Shown here: one piece after another, positions 1 through 10,800 of the stretch
Layout of the letters: every line of letters begins with the position of its first letter
How positions within the stretch are numbered: position 1 is the first letter of the stretch
Assembly: GCA_011947345.1 (NCBI GenBank)
Contig: JAAVTG010000568.1
Span: forward strand, 496,001 to 560,000
Direction of reading: 5' to 3'
Source of the DNA: Phytophthora quininea
Taxonomy: Eukaryota > Oomycota > Peronosporomycetes > Peronosporales > Peronosporaceae
DNA: 64,000 nucleotides
Position numbers and translations under genes: made by a program
The notes under the pieces: generated by a model
What the model was told of the DNA's origin: nothing
Database searches by the model: none
What the model saw: the letters and a program-made list of their open reading frames with translations, nothing else

Positions 1-1
1 T

Positions 2-1020
2 CAACAGGCGTTAAGTGTGTGTGGGGAGTTGGAAAAGATCTTTGAGCAGGAGAAGCAGAAGCAGAAGGGAGAGATGGAGGAGGAAGGAGACAGCGACGAC
101 GAAGAGGACCGAGTCACTCCAGAGGACTATGCGGAGGTGAAGCTGCTGGAAGCGGTGGTGCAAGGTTTGTTGGAGGATGAAAAGAGTGTTGAAGACTTTA
201 AGCGCACAGTAGCGTTGTATCGACTTGCGACAGGTGCGTGGTGGTGGCTGAAGTGTTGATTTGGGTTGTTGCTCATGCTTTTATTGTTGTTGCAGCATTA
301 AATACTGAAAATCCGGAAGCGTTGATGGAGATGACCAATTATCTTGCCGCAAGGTGCTTAACGAGAGGTACTATGGGTGGCAAGCTTTCGATGGAGGAGT
401 GGACGAAGCTTTTTGACGAGTTGGAGGCCAAGTACAAAGCGATGTTGTCGGAGGCGGGCTTTGAGCTGCAGGAGTGTCATGAAATCTGCCGACGGAAGGA
501 CGAGCGCGACCAGGAAGAGCCAGAGGAAGAGGAGATCGACGAACGAGTGCCTCATTTACTAAACTCTTTGGGCAAAGGACTAGCAGCATTCGTTAGAGCT
601 TTTCCGGACTCAGAAGAGTCGCAGTCCAAGAAGAAAAAGCAAAAACAGAAGCAAACGACAGCAAGGGACGGTGCGCGATTCACACATGCGGTGGAGGTTC
701 TGCGCTCTGCGCACCATTTTCACGACAAACTGGGCGGTTATTATCTTGCCTGCTTGTACGCGTCGCCGGCGTTTGAAGACGAAGAGGTGAGTTTTCACAT
801 GGGAATTATCTGCTGTTGAGTTATCACTAATGCACGCTTATCGATTGGCTAGAACTGCCGAACGTGGTTAGAGACAGCGGATAGTTATGGCTCTTTAGAG
901 GACGAGTTTGACGTCCAGGAGTTCACAACGATGCATGATAAGGCGTGGTTCCAGCGACTGACGCAGCCTCCCGAGGAAGTTGAAGTGGATGGAGATGACG
1001 AATGCAACGACGAGAATTAG
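2..1020 (+). CDS. Conserved acidic protein, C-terminal part (gene enters from the left edge)
   Basis: An open frame runs in from the left edge and is joined by two introns, 234-295 (gtgcgt..cag, 62 bases) and 787-852 (gtgagt..tag, 66 bases). All three exon parts stay in one frame and end at a TAG at 1018-1020, giving about 297 visible residues. The visible part begins with a Lys/Glu-rich, probably helical stretch, has a middle helical segment, and ends in an acidic tail (EVEVDGDDECNDEN). There is no signal peptide and no membrane segment. I do not recognise the family. The coupled helical and acidic character would fit a cytoplasmic or nuclear scaffold protein, but that is inference only. The gene model is well supported because two independent splice joins keep the frame. 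Confidence 0.7.
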
Positions 1021-1328
1021 ATACGCGAGATCGAGTGGACAGCTCAGTTTCAATTCACCACATTTTGGTCGATCGTTATTCGATGTCAGTGTTACCCGTA
1101 CGGGACTGGAAGGCTAGCGTTGTCCACGGAGTCATGATCGCCCAAAGCGACTCCGGTCAGAGGCAGCCTTTCCTGCACACAGCATTTGAATTTTTGATCT
1201 GGAGTGGGGCGTGCACTTTCCCGACGAGAAGTTAAAAGTCAGTTGTGAAAAGTCTAGGCGAACTTGAGAGCCCAAGCGTTTGGGTCTGTCAACGGAAAGT
1301 GATTGCTGGTCGTGTGGCGTTGGTGAGT

Positions 1329-1766
1329 ATGGGGTGGCCAGGCGAATCGAGCGCTCTTGATGCTGAAGACGGATACAAATGGATCTGCGATCTGCTGGAA
1401 GAGTTCGACGACGACGTCCTGGAGTTGGAGCTGGATGCTGACGGACAGCAGTTCTTCGAGGACATGGAGCACATCTTACCGGAGGATATGGACCTCATCC
1501 TAGTCGACCATTGTCTCTACTCGCCGTGTCAAGAGGAAGAAGAAGGTCGCAGTTCCAAGATGCCAGCCACCCCGTACCCGAGAGAGGCAGCAGCCCAAGA
1601 TATTCCTCAAGTGAGTGCGTCACAAGATGAGGAGCCAGAACCGACGATTTCGTTTTGTGCATTGCTGCAGGAAGCTCAGACGGCGACTTACTCACTGCCT
1701 CAAAGTGTTCGTCGCCCAGCCACAACTCCTCGCAAACGTGATGTTGGCCCCGTCTCCATCAACTGA
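1329..1766 (+). CDS. Small acidic hypothetical protein
   Basis: The frame starts at an ATG (MGWPGESS) and encodes 145 residues. It has a strongly acidic, leucine-rich middle (CDLLEEFDDDVLELELDADG) and a C-terminal Ser/Thr/Pro/Arg region. It contains a candidate 60-base intron, 1611-1670 (gtgagt..tgctgcag), whose removal keeps the frame, so spliced and unspliced forms would differ by 20 residues. I recognise no domain. The alternating acidic and hydrophobic segment resembles an acidic activation or protein-binding patch, but nothing proves that the gene is expressed. A frame break in the Ser/Pro-rich 3' part is possible, because another frame stays open to 1962. Confidence 0.45.
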   Translation: MGWPGESSALDAEDGYKWICDLLEEFDDDVLELELDADGQQFFEDMEHILPEDMDLILVDHCLYSPCQEEEEGRSSKMPATPYPREAAAQDIPQVSASQDEEPEPTISFCALLQEAQTATYSLPQSVRRPATTPRKRDVGPVSIN

Positions 1767-2080
1767 CAACTGCAGCCCCCGTCCCCAGAGTCCCCGACCA
1801 GATCGGCTCAAAGCCCAAGAAAGCGTCTGGATCCCGCAAGAAGTTCAATCGCAGACTCTTCTAAGGTTGGCATCGCAAGCCACCGACCAAGATGGAAATT
1901 CATTGTGCTCCGAGCCTTCACACGGTGAGCAGTTCCCATGCACAGCACAGACAAGTGATTAGAATGTCTAGGACAAAATTGTAGTTGAACGCATCACTCA
2001 AACATTAGTATTTTTATCGACTTCTGTGCCAATCTACTCCGCCAGAGCCAAGCACCAGCTTTCAAGTCATCGGTCCAAAT

Positions 2081-2476
2081 ACCGGAATTTCTTCCGTCCC
2101 GCTGCTTGTTGCGGTCGCCTTCGTCGCCTCCAACGAAGTTTCAGCGTCGACCACCTGTCTTTCAATGATGGCGTCGAGCGAAATGGTGCAGCAAGCTGCT
2201 ACTCTGAGTGACGCTGCCGATCAGCGCTTCTTGAGGAACTCCAAGATCGCTGTCGGCAACGACGGTGAGGACGAAGAGAGGTCGATCAACTCTGCAGCGT
2301 TCGAGCGGCTGATGCATGCTGACGACGAATATGCTGCCCGTGTGTTCTCGTTTCGGCTAGAAAGTTACTCTGCGACTGAACTTGCCAACATGATGCCGGC
2401 TCACCAGTACGAAATACAACCAATTCTCGATGCATTCGCCCAGATGCGTAAAGGCTACGGCTACGAAAGTGGATGA
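2081..2476 (+). pseudogene. RxLR effector-like gene without a start codon (paralog of the gene at 26.2 kb)
   Basis: One open frame encodes a secretion-type hydrophobic stretch (PLLVAVAFVASNEVSA), then the RxLR motif RFLR, an acidic segment with a DEER motif, and a C-terminal domain of about 60 residues. The order of signal, RxLR, dEER and helical domain is diagnostic of oomycete RxLR effectors, which are secreted into plant cells. The first ATG in frame lies behind the signal-like part (position 2165). The codons where a normal start would be expected, near 2081, are not ATG, so the copy probably cannot be secreted as it stands. The C-terminal half aligns by eye with the effector at 26159-26602 (shared MASSE near the start and a DDFAQ/DAFAQ-like end). 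A polyadenylation-like aataaa lies just downstream at about 2515. Confidence 0.6.
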
Positions 2477-4416
2477 GATCGTCGTAGTGTAGGTTGACAG
2501 TTCGGCTCGAAGCGAATAAAACATCATCATTGCAGATCCTCTTGTTCTCTGAAGTTTACTTTCAGAGGTCACAAGGGACCTACTTCGACTCTCATCGAGC
2601 AAGAAGGCCTAATATCCCAAAAACGTTATGCTCACTTTGGTTCAAACTCCCACTACAAGCTTGAAATCTCAAAAGCCCAGCCGTATTTTTGCTTTCGGTC
2701 TACCTGATGTGATAAACCATCTTAAACCTGCAAGTCTAGTGCAAGGTAGACCACTTTTCTATACAAGCAATAAGAGCAGCTCACTGCAATAGCTCATTTC
2801 AAGTAGAAAGTAATGTTGTTTCTTCAGAAGAGTTCCAGCGACATGCAGCAACACGCATAATTTACGCACATCAAAGCTCGATAGAGTTCGAATGTGGCAG
2901 CAATTCCACAAAGTTTGTTAGTAGTCAACTGCTCTATTCGACGACGACTATAGTCTACGACAGAACCAATAGAGAATCCGTGAACTAGTTAATCACATCG
3001 TTTCAACTCTACGGCAGAACTAAGTGCCCCGCGACAGCAATGCAGCAAATACAATCGGGAACTTGACATTGTCACCAACTGCGCAGATGATGCGGCTGCG
3101 GAGCAGGCGCAGCAGATGCCGAATATCTTCACAAAGAAGCATAAACACAATCACACCTCAAACAAATTGTAATTGCAGCAACAGATCTTTCACAACAAGT
3201 TTCTGAGCTTCTCCGGGCACAATACGGCCTATACACCTATTTGACAACATAAATCTTTGAGGTGTAACGAAGCTTCTTGAAGAACACCGCTTCGTGCTGA
3301 CCCTGCGTCTTTTTCGATGGGTCGTCAACAACTGGGTCGTGCTGACCAACAGAGGATAACGGTTCCCTGTGCCGGTGCTGCTCGTCATCGAGCTCGCCAC
3401 CAACTTTTGTATTACTTTCTACCGGTCCTTGGCTACTTCCTATCGATCACCAAAGTCCTCGGTGTAACTGTAACACCGTCCTGTGTCTTTGTCACTTGCT
3501 TGTAACGATCCAGCTTCTGACCGTCACCGTAGCCTCCGTCGTACTTCCGTCACTAACGTGCACCTGTTACGTCGTACGTTAATCACCATGGTGCAGCCGA
3601 CACCCCCGTGTATCCGCCACCACCGTGTGTCTGCCATCGCCATGCGTAAACTAAGTCAACCATTGACTGCTTGCCCTCCGTGAACTCGACGACTCGTCGA
3701 CTGCCAGTTCTGCATGAACGAAGTAGCCCGGATACCGTCGACCACCTGTGCTAAGCTTCCGTGAGCTGAACGACCAGGGTCGTTCTCCCTACTGCTGCCT
3801 GCTGTCCGTGCTTTCAATGCGGTTCGTTGTTTGTTGTTTCTTGCTGCTTGTTCGGCAAAATGATTTGAAAGCCGTAGGCTACACTAGTTCTGTCACCTCT
3901 GTTCTCAACCCATCCAGCTAAATCTTTCGCTCAGCCGGTAACTCGCGCTCCTGTCCGTCCAAATCTTCGACAGCCTTCGTGCCGTCCTTCTTCACCGTTC
4001 TCTGCGGCTTTTCATCGGAGCGATCTTCGTTCAGTATCCCACGAATCATATTGACTTTCCGTTTGTGATTGTTTACCGACGGAATCCTCGCCAGCCGCCG
4101 TTTGTCCATATGTTCCCACAACCACTTACGCCAACACCGTCGGGTTCAAACTACTGTCGATCAAATTACCACTGTCACCTTCTACACCGTGCAGTATATT
4201 ACAGAGGGGGTAGTTGGCGCCGTGCAGAACTCTACACTTGCCGGTAGTACCCAAGAAATCAGCGCATTTCGAATGCGAATGTGCTTCTTTGTCAATTGCA
4301 GATGCGATGTGCTCATTATGGACGCACTAGGAAATATGAATGGAAAAGCAGTCCATAATGACTAAACGATGGATGTAAGTCGTGCCACAATACCCAACAG
4401 CCAACAGCATCCAGCC
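2477..4416. other. Non-coding tract without a recognisable gene
   Basis: About 1.9 kb with only short, overlapping frames on both strands. I see no domain, no long repeat and no core promoter match that I can support. A minus-strand ORF at 3918-4121 is rich in charged residues but resembles nothing I know. Confidence 0.5.
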
Positions 4417-4810
4417 ATGCGTCGATTTGACACCCTTGTGGTGCTTGTGGCTGTTCTCTCTGCAAGTGGCACAACTGTGTCAAAGGCTGATTAGCTCAGT
4501 GTGTCGGGACGTTGTTCACCCCTCGCATGTTCTCGTTGGTGAGAACGATAGATTCCTTCGAAGACATCAAACGACGGACGATCAAGACAAACTTCCCAAC
4601 GACGGGGAAAAGAGAGCGGGTGGTACGAACATGTTGAAGCTGCAGAGGATGAGGGACAATGATATTTATCGCTTGAAGGTCTTCAAACGGTGGCGAATAT
4701 TATATGACAAGTCCATGGATGATATCCATCTCCATGTGCCGTGTAGTCTCGTTGACAAGTACGAAACATTCCTTCAAATGAAATTTGCAGCAGTAAGCCC
4801 TACACGGTAG
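4417..4810 (+). pseudogene. RxLR effector-like gene with one frame break
   Basis: The ATG at 4417 opens a typical secretion signal (MRRFDTLVVLVAVLSASG), which is followed at about 4490 by a stop in that frame. The next frame continues without stop through the RxLR motif RFLR, a short acidic stretch ending in EKR instead of EER, and a helical C-terminal domain of about 60 residues rich in Arg, Lys and Asp, ending at 4810. Signal in one frame and RxLR in the next, with correct spacing, points to a single-base indel between about 4480 and 4495. It could be a true pseudogene or an assembly error, as in other genes of the window. It is not an obvious paralog of the two other effectors here. Confidence 0.6.
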
Positions 4811-5159
4811 GATAAACAAAATTGTCTATGGGTTTGATAACATAAAAATAGAGGCTGTCTACGAACAACAAACAATATGTTCACTATGTACAGTAGCGGT
4901 TCTCGATACCTCTATCTAGGCGCTGGCGCCAACGAATTATCTCAGCTACAAAAATCAAGCGTAGCAACATTTTCAATTGCCTAGCAAAACTAAATCGTAC
5001 AACCAAACCATGTGTTGAACGTGATATGTTAAAAAATACTAGCGATACCCTTCGCTGTATGTGAGGACAAGCAGTGCTTCCAGCTATGAAAAGTCCATGA
5101 AGCGGTAGACTAGCAAAACCCTGCTGGACGTCGCCACCACCGACTCCCGACTACTCCAC

Positions 5160-5876
5160 TCGAACAGCTACTTGACAACTGACGACCACCACGACGAGTA
5201 CAACGCCTCAACGTCGAAATTATGTTGCCGCCAAACAAGTAGAGCCCGGTATACTAGCCAAGCACGAGGCGGCGACTCCAAAGAAGTAGGACGTCGAGAA
5301 AAAGGTGGTAACGGTGAATGAGTCCATCCATCAGCTTCCACTTTCCAGTCGTCGCTGCCGGACGCCTTCAAAACCTACCAGGTCATCGAGCCCAGCAATC
5401 ACGTGGAGGACAAATCGCGGTGCTGTGACATCCAGGCGGACGCGGCGTTCACTTCGCCTGACGGTAGCGACGACGGGAACGCTAAGCCTGTGGTGGTCGG
5501 GCGATATGACGAGAAACTTTCGAAAGCCTTTTTCGATGAGAAGGAAACGGTGCTGCTACTGTTTCACGACAAGCATGGGCAAGTTAGCCATTCTGGGCTT
5601 CCTGCACATGCTGGACGCCCCGTTAGGCATAGGCAAACTAATCTAATTAAGGTTGTTGCGCAACACATCAAGCAACTCCTGGACGTGCTGTTCGACTTGC
5701 ACTCTTCGGACAAAGACATGGGTACTCCGGACGAGACGTCCTTCGAGGACCTCATGTTCGTCATGGAGGACATCGAGTGTGCCTCTTCGATCATGACACA
5801 CAAACTGACGAAAACACGAAATCTACCGACAGGGAGAAAGCACAGCACTCCGTGGACGACTAACTCCTGTATATGA
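5160..5876 (+). pseudogene. Relic of a BCS1-type AAA ATPase
   Basis: Fragments in three frames match the oomycete BCS1-like AAA family in order: a linker, then DEKLSKAFFDEKETVLLL, a decayed Walker A region (LDAPLGIGK in one frame, TNLIKVVAQH in the next), LLDVLFDL, and a Walker B-like FVMEDIECASS ending near 5800. The family normally uses GPPGTGKT for ATP binding; that loop is altered here. The C-terminal half of the ATPase is missing. The frames change at the Walker A region, and the N-terminal part contains stops. This is a dead, truncated copy in the repeat-rich tract. The family name is inferred from motif order, not from a search. Confidence 0.5.
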
Positions 5877-6085
5877 TTGAGATATAGACGTAATACGATC
5901 AGCGCAGTACTTATTTGAACAGACACTCTGGATCCTAAAGCTTCAGGAGCCGCAAGAGAGAACAGAAGAAGGCTGGTTCGCAGTTCGTGCCCACCCGGGA
6001 TCGTTGCCAAAGGGTGAAGGCGACGTTGCTTAAGTACACGAACATTGGAAAGCGATATTTTTAAAAGGGTTTTGTTAGTGCGCAT

Positions 6086-6607
6086 TCATGGATGTTGTTT
6101 GGATCTCCACGGATCAAACTGCAAGGATTGTTGGGGCGGGGCGTAAGGTGGAAGCTGAACTGAGCCAGCAAGTCTGGTGATTTCATCTACAATCTCGGTC
6201 AGCAGCTCGAATTTATCGAGGTTGTCTCGCCTGATCGATTCTATCAGTGTGACACCTGCAAATCTTACCGCGCGTGATAACGCAACGTACAATGTTTGCG
6301 GTGGGATAAGTTTGGCCTGACAGCCAAGTGACGTAACTGTAATCCCGTCATGGCAGGTGTGTCCTTGAAGCTTCTCTGCCGTGTAGGCGAAGGCTAGAAC
6401 AACTGGGAATTGCTGGACGGTCACCCAAGCTTATACCAAATTACGGATCTACTTGAGTTGCACTTGAGCTTTCAACGCAGGTACACTCACAACACCGGGT
6501 GGGAAACGTTCCAGGAGAACTTTGGTACAGCCGTGTATTTTGGTGAAAAGTAAGTCAGGAGGCTTGTCAAGTTTATGAATCGTGACACCATCGACTTCGT
6601 GTGCGGT
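6086..6607 (-). pseudogene. PIF1/Helitron-type helicase, C-terminal part (split by the retrotransposon)
   Basis: The minus strand encodes the last part of a superfamily 1 helicase of the PIF1 type found in Helitrons. First comes KPPDLLFTKIHGCTKVLLE with PPGVV, then, after a short gap with stops, VVLAFAYTAEKLQGHT, a helicase motif V-like segment, and PQTLYVALSRA, a motif VI-like segment. The first block ends at the left edge of the retrotransposon (6607), and the upstream part of the same helicase continues at 11818. Stops and frame changes between 6424 and 6470 show decay. I see no Rep/HUH endonuclease domain in the window, so I cannot tell whether this was a complete Helitron or a stray PIF1 copy. 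Confidence 0.65.
6603..6607 (+). repeat. Left target-site duplication (gcggt) of the retrotransposon
   Basis: The five bases gcggt directly before the 5' LTR are repeated directly after the 3' LTR at 11818-11822. A 5-bp duplication is what Ty3/gypsy integrases produce. Confidence 0.9.
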
Positions 6608-6806
6608 TGTAGTGGTAGGTTGGTTACAGACAAGCCTCCGCCCACTCACGGAGCATCGCATGACACGCGATGCTAGGCTGGCAGAGATAGGAGTTAGGAA
6701 ACCACCATCAGGCCGACTGGCTGCGCCTGGTGGCATCACAATACATTTGGACTTCCAGGAAGCGCCAGCTTCCCTAGCAGTGTGTTTCTTCGTTGAACTC
6801 ACTACA
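6608..6806 (+). repeat. 5' LTR
   Basis: The LTR has 199 bases and runs from tgtagtgg to ctcactaca. It contains an 8-bp perfect inverted repeat (agcatcgc at 6652-6659 and gcgatgct at 6667-6674) that could form a hairpin in the transcript. It is identical to the 3' LTR except for one c in a ccc run and one t in a ttt run. Confidence 0.93.
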
Positions 6807-6854
6807 AAGAATTCTTTAGCTGAGAGTGCGACGAGGCATTTTAACTGACCGAAC

Positions 6855-7880
6855 ATGACTACGTACTCCAACGACGAGAGTGCCCACGGCAACGCTTCCA
6901 ACGACACGAGCGCCGCGGAAGCAGCTGCCACCGCCCCGACGACGGACCCCACGACCACCTCCAGCGTACCCCGAGTCCCGCAGCCGATCTTCGCCACAGT
7001 CACTGCCCCGAAAGTGACCTCTACCTCCCGTGATGCGTTGGTGGAGTGGTTGAAACTTCGTAAGGAGTACGAAGAGGCAATGAAGGAGCGATGCAAGGAC
7101 GGCAAAGAAGACATCGATGCGGTGCTGAGGAGTGTGAAGAGTTCGTTTGATGACGATTTGTTGGAGACGCTTTGCGAAGCAAGCTGGGGCGTGGAGAAGA
7201 GCGCCGTGGATGACGATTTCCTGCTGAAGAAGATTCACGAGATCACGGATAGCTATCAGAACCAGGTGTTGCCTCCGGTGAATGAATTATTCCTGCAGGA
7301 ATTGAAGATGAAAATGACGAATACGGATATCCAGTCACGAGTGACCGACTATTTCCTCTTGTGTAACTCACTCATCAAGAAGTATGGTTTTACCAGTTTC
7401 TTCGAAGGTGACAAGGGAGCGAAGAAGAAGTGCAAGCTGCTCGTGAACTCGCTTCCCAAGGGCTTAAAGGAGAAAGTCAAAAATGAAATTGACTACCGAT
7501 GCCCGGAAGCTCAAACGAGCGTCCTGTTGCTGTCCAAGCTGGTTAATCAGCAAGCACTGGAACAAGCGATTGAAGACCGCGCTCTGAAGCGTGAGCGAGG
7601 AGCTACCAGTAAGGACGCAGGTCAATACAAGAAGAGACAGAACCCGGCTGGTCCAGAGCAGCATCAACCAAAGCGACCGAAGAACGCTACCCGTTCTGTT
7701 GTGAAGGCTGTTGGGCCAAAGCCGGCCGCTGTGAAGAAAGGCCCCCAAACAGGTTGTTTTCATTGCCATGGGAAGCACTACCTCAGTGACTGCCCCACGG
7801 CGACCGAGAAAGACCGTGAGCGACTTGACCCCAAGAAAGGTGACAAAGGAGGCACGAGTCGCGCGGGGAGGCACCGCTAA
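6855..7880 (+). CDS. Gag-like protein of the retrotransposon
   Basis: The ATG at 6855 follows the 5' LTR by 48 bases. The 341-residue product has a Thr/Ala-rich N terminus, a long helical capsid-like region (about residues 55-240), a basic stretch, and near the C terminus a zinc knuckle CFHCHGKHYLSDC with spacing CX2CX3HX4C, the form seen in oomycete gypsy elements. Gag packages the element RNA in virus-like particles. The end of gag overlaps the start of the pol frame by about 110 bases, and pol lies in the +1 frame. So pol would need a programmed frameshift unless the frame change is an assembly error. Confidence 0.88.
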   Translation: MTTYSNDESAHGNASNDTSAAEAAATAPTTDPTTTSSVPRVPQPIFATVTAPKVTSTSRDALVEWLKLRKEYEEAMKERCKDGKEDIDAVLRSVKSSFDDDLLETLCEASWGVEKSAVDDDFLLKKIHEITDSYQNQVLPPVNELFLQELKMKMTNTDIQSRVTDYFLLCNSLIKKYGFTSFFEGDKGAKKKCKLLVNSLPKGLKEKVKNEIDYRCPEAQTSVLLLSKLVNQQALEQAIEDRALKRERGATSKDAGQYKKRQNPAGPEQHQPKRPKNATRSVVKAVGPKPAAVKKGPQTGCFHCHGKHYLSDCPTATEKDRERLDPKKGDKGGTSRAGRHR

Positions 7881-10800
7881 TTTACGACGACTTGCTGAAT
7901 GCCTGCCGACACAGACCCGCTCAGTCGTGTTGGAAGACGCTTACACAGTGGCTTTCTGCGCCGACAGCGGCGCCGATAGGTCCGGCATGAGCATGATCGA
8001 GTACAGGAAATTGTTGCAAGCTTGCCCGGAGGTGAAAGGTGTGGAACTAGATGAACCTTTCCAGTGCAAAGGAGCCGATGGCAAGCTGATCGAAGTAAAT
8101 ATGGTGGTGAACTTACATCTTAGACTACGGACAGTTGCCGGTAGTGTTCGTATCGCAAAACCAGTCGAATGTTTCGTCATTCCTGGGGATTCAAGCGAGT
8201 TTCTACTGGGTAATGATGTGTTGATGATGTTGGGGATTGACGTGCAGAGGCAGCTCGATTTGTTTGTTGCCAATGCTGTTCGTGATGAAAAAGATGATGA
8301 ATTTGATGATGCGGATGAACCGCAAATTGGGAATGGTGCAGAACTGCAAGATGATGTTTTGGCCGCTGTGGAGAAATTGATCGAGGATGCGTTGACGAAG
8401 GGTTTCCCTCAAGCTCTAGCAGGTAAATTACGGCGAATCGCGACACGATTTGACATCTGGCGTCTGAAACTCGGGGACGACCCGCCCGCGCGAGTGCCGC
8501 CGATGAAGATACGCCTCAAACCTGGCGCACAGCCATACCGATGCAAAGCAAGGCGATACCCACCTGAAGTGCGGAATTTCCTTGACCAGTTCAACAATGA
8601 ATTAGTGCGTCTGGGCTGGGTATACGAGAATACTGAGAGTCGTTGGACCTGCCCGGTCCTTCCTGTTCGTAAGAGTGGTGGTGAATTTCGACAAACCGCC
8701 GACTACAAACCAGTGAATGCACATATCGAGGCAGTTGTCGGCGTCATGCCCGACCTGCAAACGGACCTCGAAGTCGTGAAAGGAGCCAAGTACTTTGGGT
8801 TGTTTGATTTTATCAAGGGCTACTGGCAGTTGGCCCTCGCCGAGGAGTGTCAAGAGTGGATCTCATACATGACACATCGCAAAGTTTACACCCCGCGTCG
8901 TGTGCCGCAAGGATGTACAGATGCCGCGCTCTTCTTCCAGGCGACAATCCAAAAGTGCCTAGAGGAACTTCTCCACAAGTACTTACTCGTCTGGATTGAC
9001 GATTTACTGCTATTTGCGTGTGACGCCCGTACTTACCTCAACTAACTCGAGCGATTGTTTGAACTGCTCGATTTCTTTGGATTCAAGATTAGTCCGAAGA
9101 AGTCCAGTTTATTTGAGCGTGAAGTGCGATGGTGTGGCAAGCTAATCAACGGCGACGGCGTGCACCATGACCCGGAGCGCATCCGAACTTTGCAAGCGAT
9201 GCCATACCCGAAGACGGCCGCGGAGCTACAACAATTTCTTTGTGCTACGAATTGGATGCGGGATTCACTGATCGACTACGCCCGTCAGTCTCGACCGCTC
9301 CAAGACGCACTTGATTTGTCGCTATCGCGAGCATCTAAACGAACGAAACGAGTAGCGGTTGGGATTGCTATTGAGCTAAGTGAATCGGAGAGAGCAGCAT
9401 ACGACGCAATGAAGGAGATGCTGGCGGCGAGTGTGACACTAGCGTTTCCGAAGGAGGGAGCAGTGACCTGTCTGTTGACGAACGCGTCGGATTCGGGCTG
9501 GAGCGTCCTAGTCAGCCAAGTGGAGCACTGGCAGCCCACCAAGGAAGTGCACGAACAAGCACATCAACTGCTCACATGTTTAAGTGGTAGCTTCACCGGT
9601 TCTCAGTGCAATTGGAGCATCATAGAAAAAGAGGCTTACCCCATCGTGTGCGCCTGTGAGAAACTGAGCTACTTACTCTTACGTCCAGGTGGATTCAAGT
9701 TATACTGTGACCACCGAAATTTAGTCTACTTGTTTGCACCTGGCAAAGAAGTGAAAAAGCAAATACGAGGGAAATTATTACGGTGGGCAACGAAACTGTT
9801 GGAGTACCGATACGTCGTGGAACATATCGACGGTGGATCAAATGTCTGGGCAGACATGGTAAGCCGATGGGCTGGCCGCCATGATGGCATTCTTCGACTA
9901 CAGACTATGAAATTGCGGAAACGCGAGCGAGATGAACCAGTACAAGGAGACCAACCACGACGGAAACGAAGACACCGCGCAGCAAAGAAAGAGGCGGCGG
10001 CAGCGCACGCCGAGCCGAGTCAGCTGGAAGAATTCCCGCAATTGCGCCCCCTTGACGACCCCGACTTTGAATGGCCTACTTTTGCCGCGATCTCTGCTAC
10101 TCAGGTGTTGCACGCAGCGGATCGGCCGCGGTCTGCTGTAGGCGATGAGGAAACGGGATGGCGTATCAATGGAAAGCTGTGGATACCTCGCCAGGCTGAT
10201 GACCTTCTACAGAGGCTTTTAGTGGTCTCACACTGTGGTCCTCAAGGCCATAGAGGACGCGAAGCCATGATGGAATGCGTCGGAAGGCACTTCGACGTGC
10301 ATCGTTTGCGTGCTAGAGTGGATGATTTCTTGGCCGCTTGCCTCATGTGCAAGCACGTGAAGGGCGGAAAGATTATCCAAAGGCCATGGGACCCTACACA
10401 CCGAACGAACGAGCGAAATGGAGCATTGCATTTTGATTTTTTCACTTGGTGACACGTTTGCTGGCGATCGTTACCTGCTGGTTCTTAAAGATGAGGCCAC
10501 GCATTTCACCGAGCTCACACCTTGCGCTAGTCCTACAAGCACTGTTGTTGTTGAAGCGATTCTCGCGTGGCACAGTAGGTATGGAGTGCCACCGGTGTGG
10601 ATAAGTGACCAAGGTAGCCATTTTAAAAACGAAGTGATGGCGGACTTATGTAAGCGTTTGAAGGCACGGCACCAGTTCTCTGTCGCGTATTCACCTTGGA
10701 TAAATGGTAGCGTGGAGAGAGCAAACCGTGACATCATTCAAGTCCTTCGTGCAATGTGTCTGGAATACAAAGTCGACACGCACGATTGGGCATTTTTCGT

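Noticed and set aside
3918..4121. Charged minus-strand ORF of 67 codons
   Set aside because: No signal peptide, no motif and no promoter; it may be chance.
6582..6848. Plus-strand ORF across the 5' LTR, repeated at 11598-11789
   Set aside because: It is simply the translation of the LTR and flanks and has no protein features.
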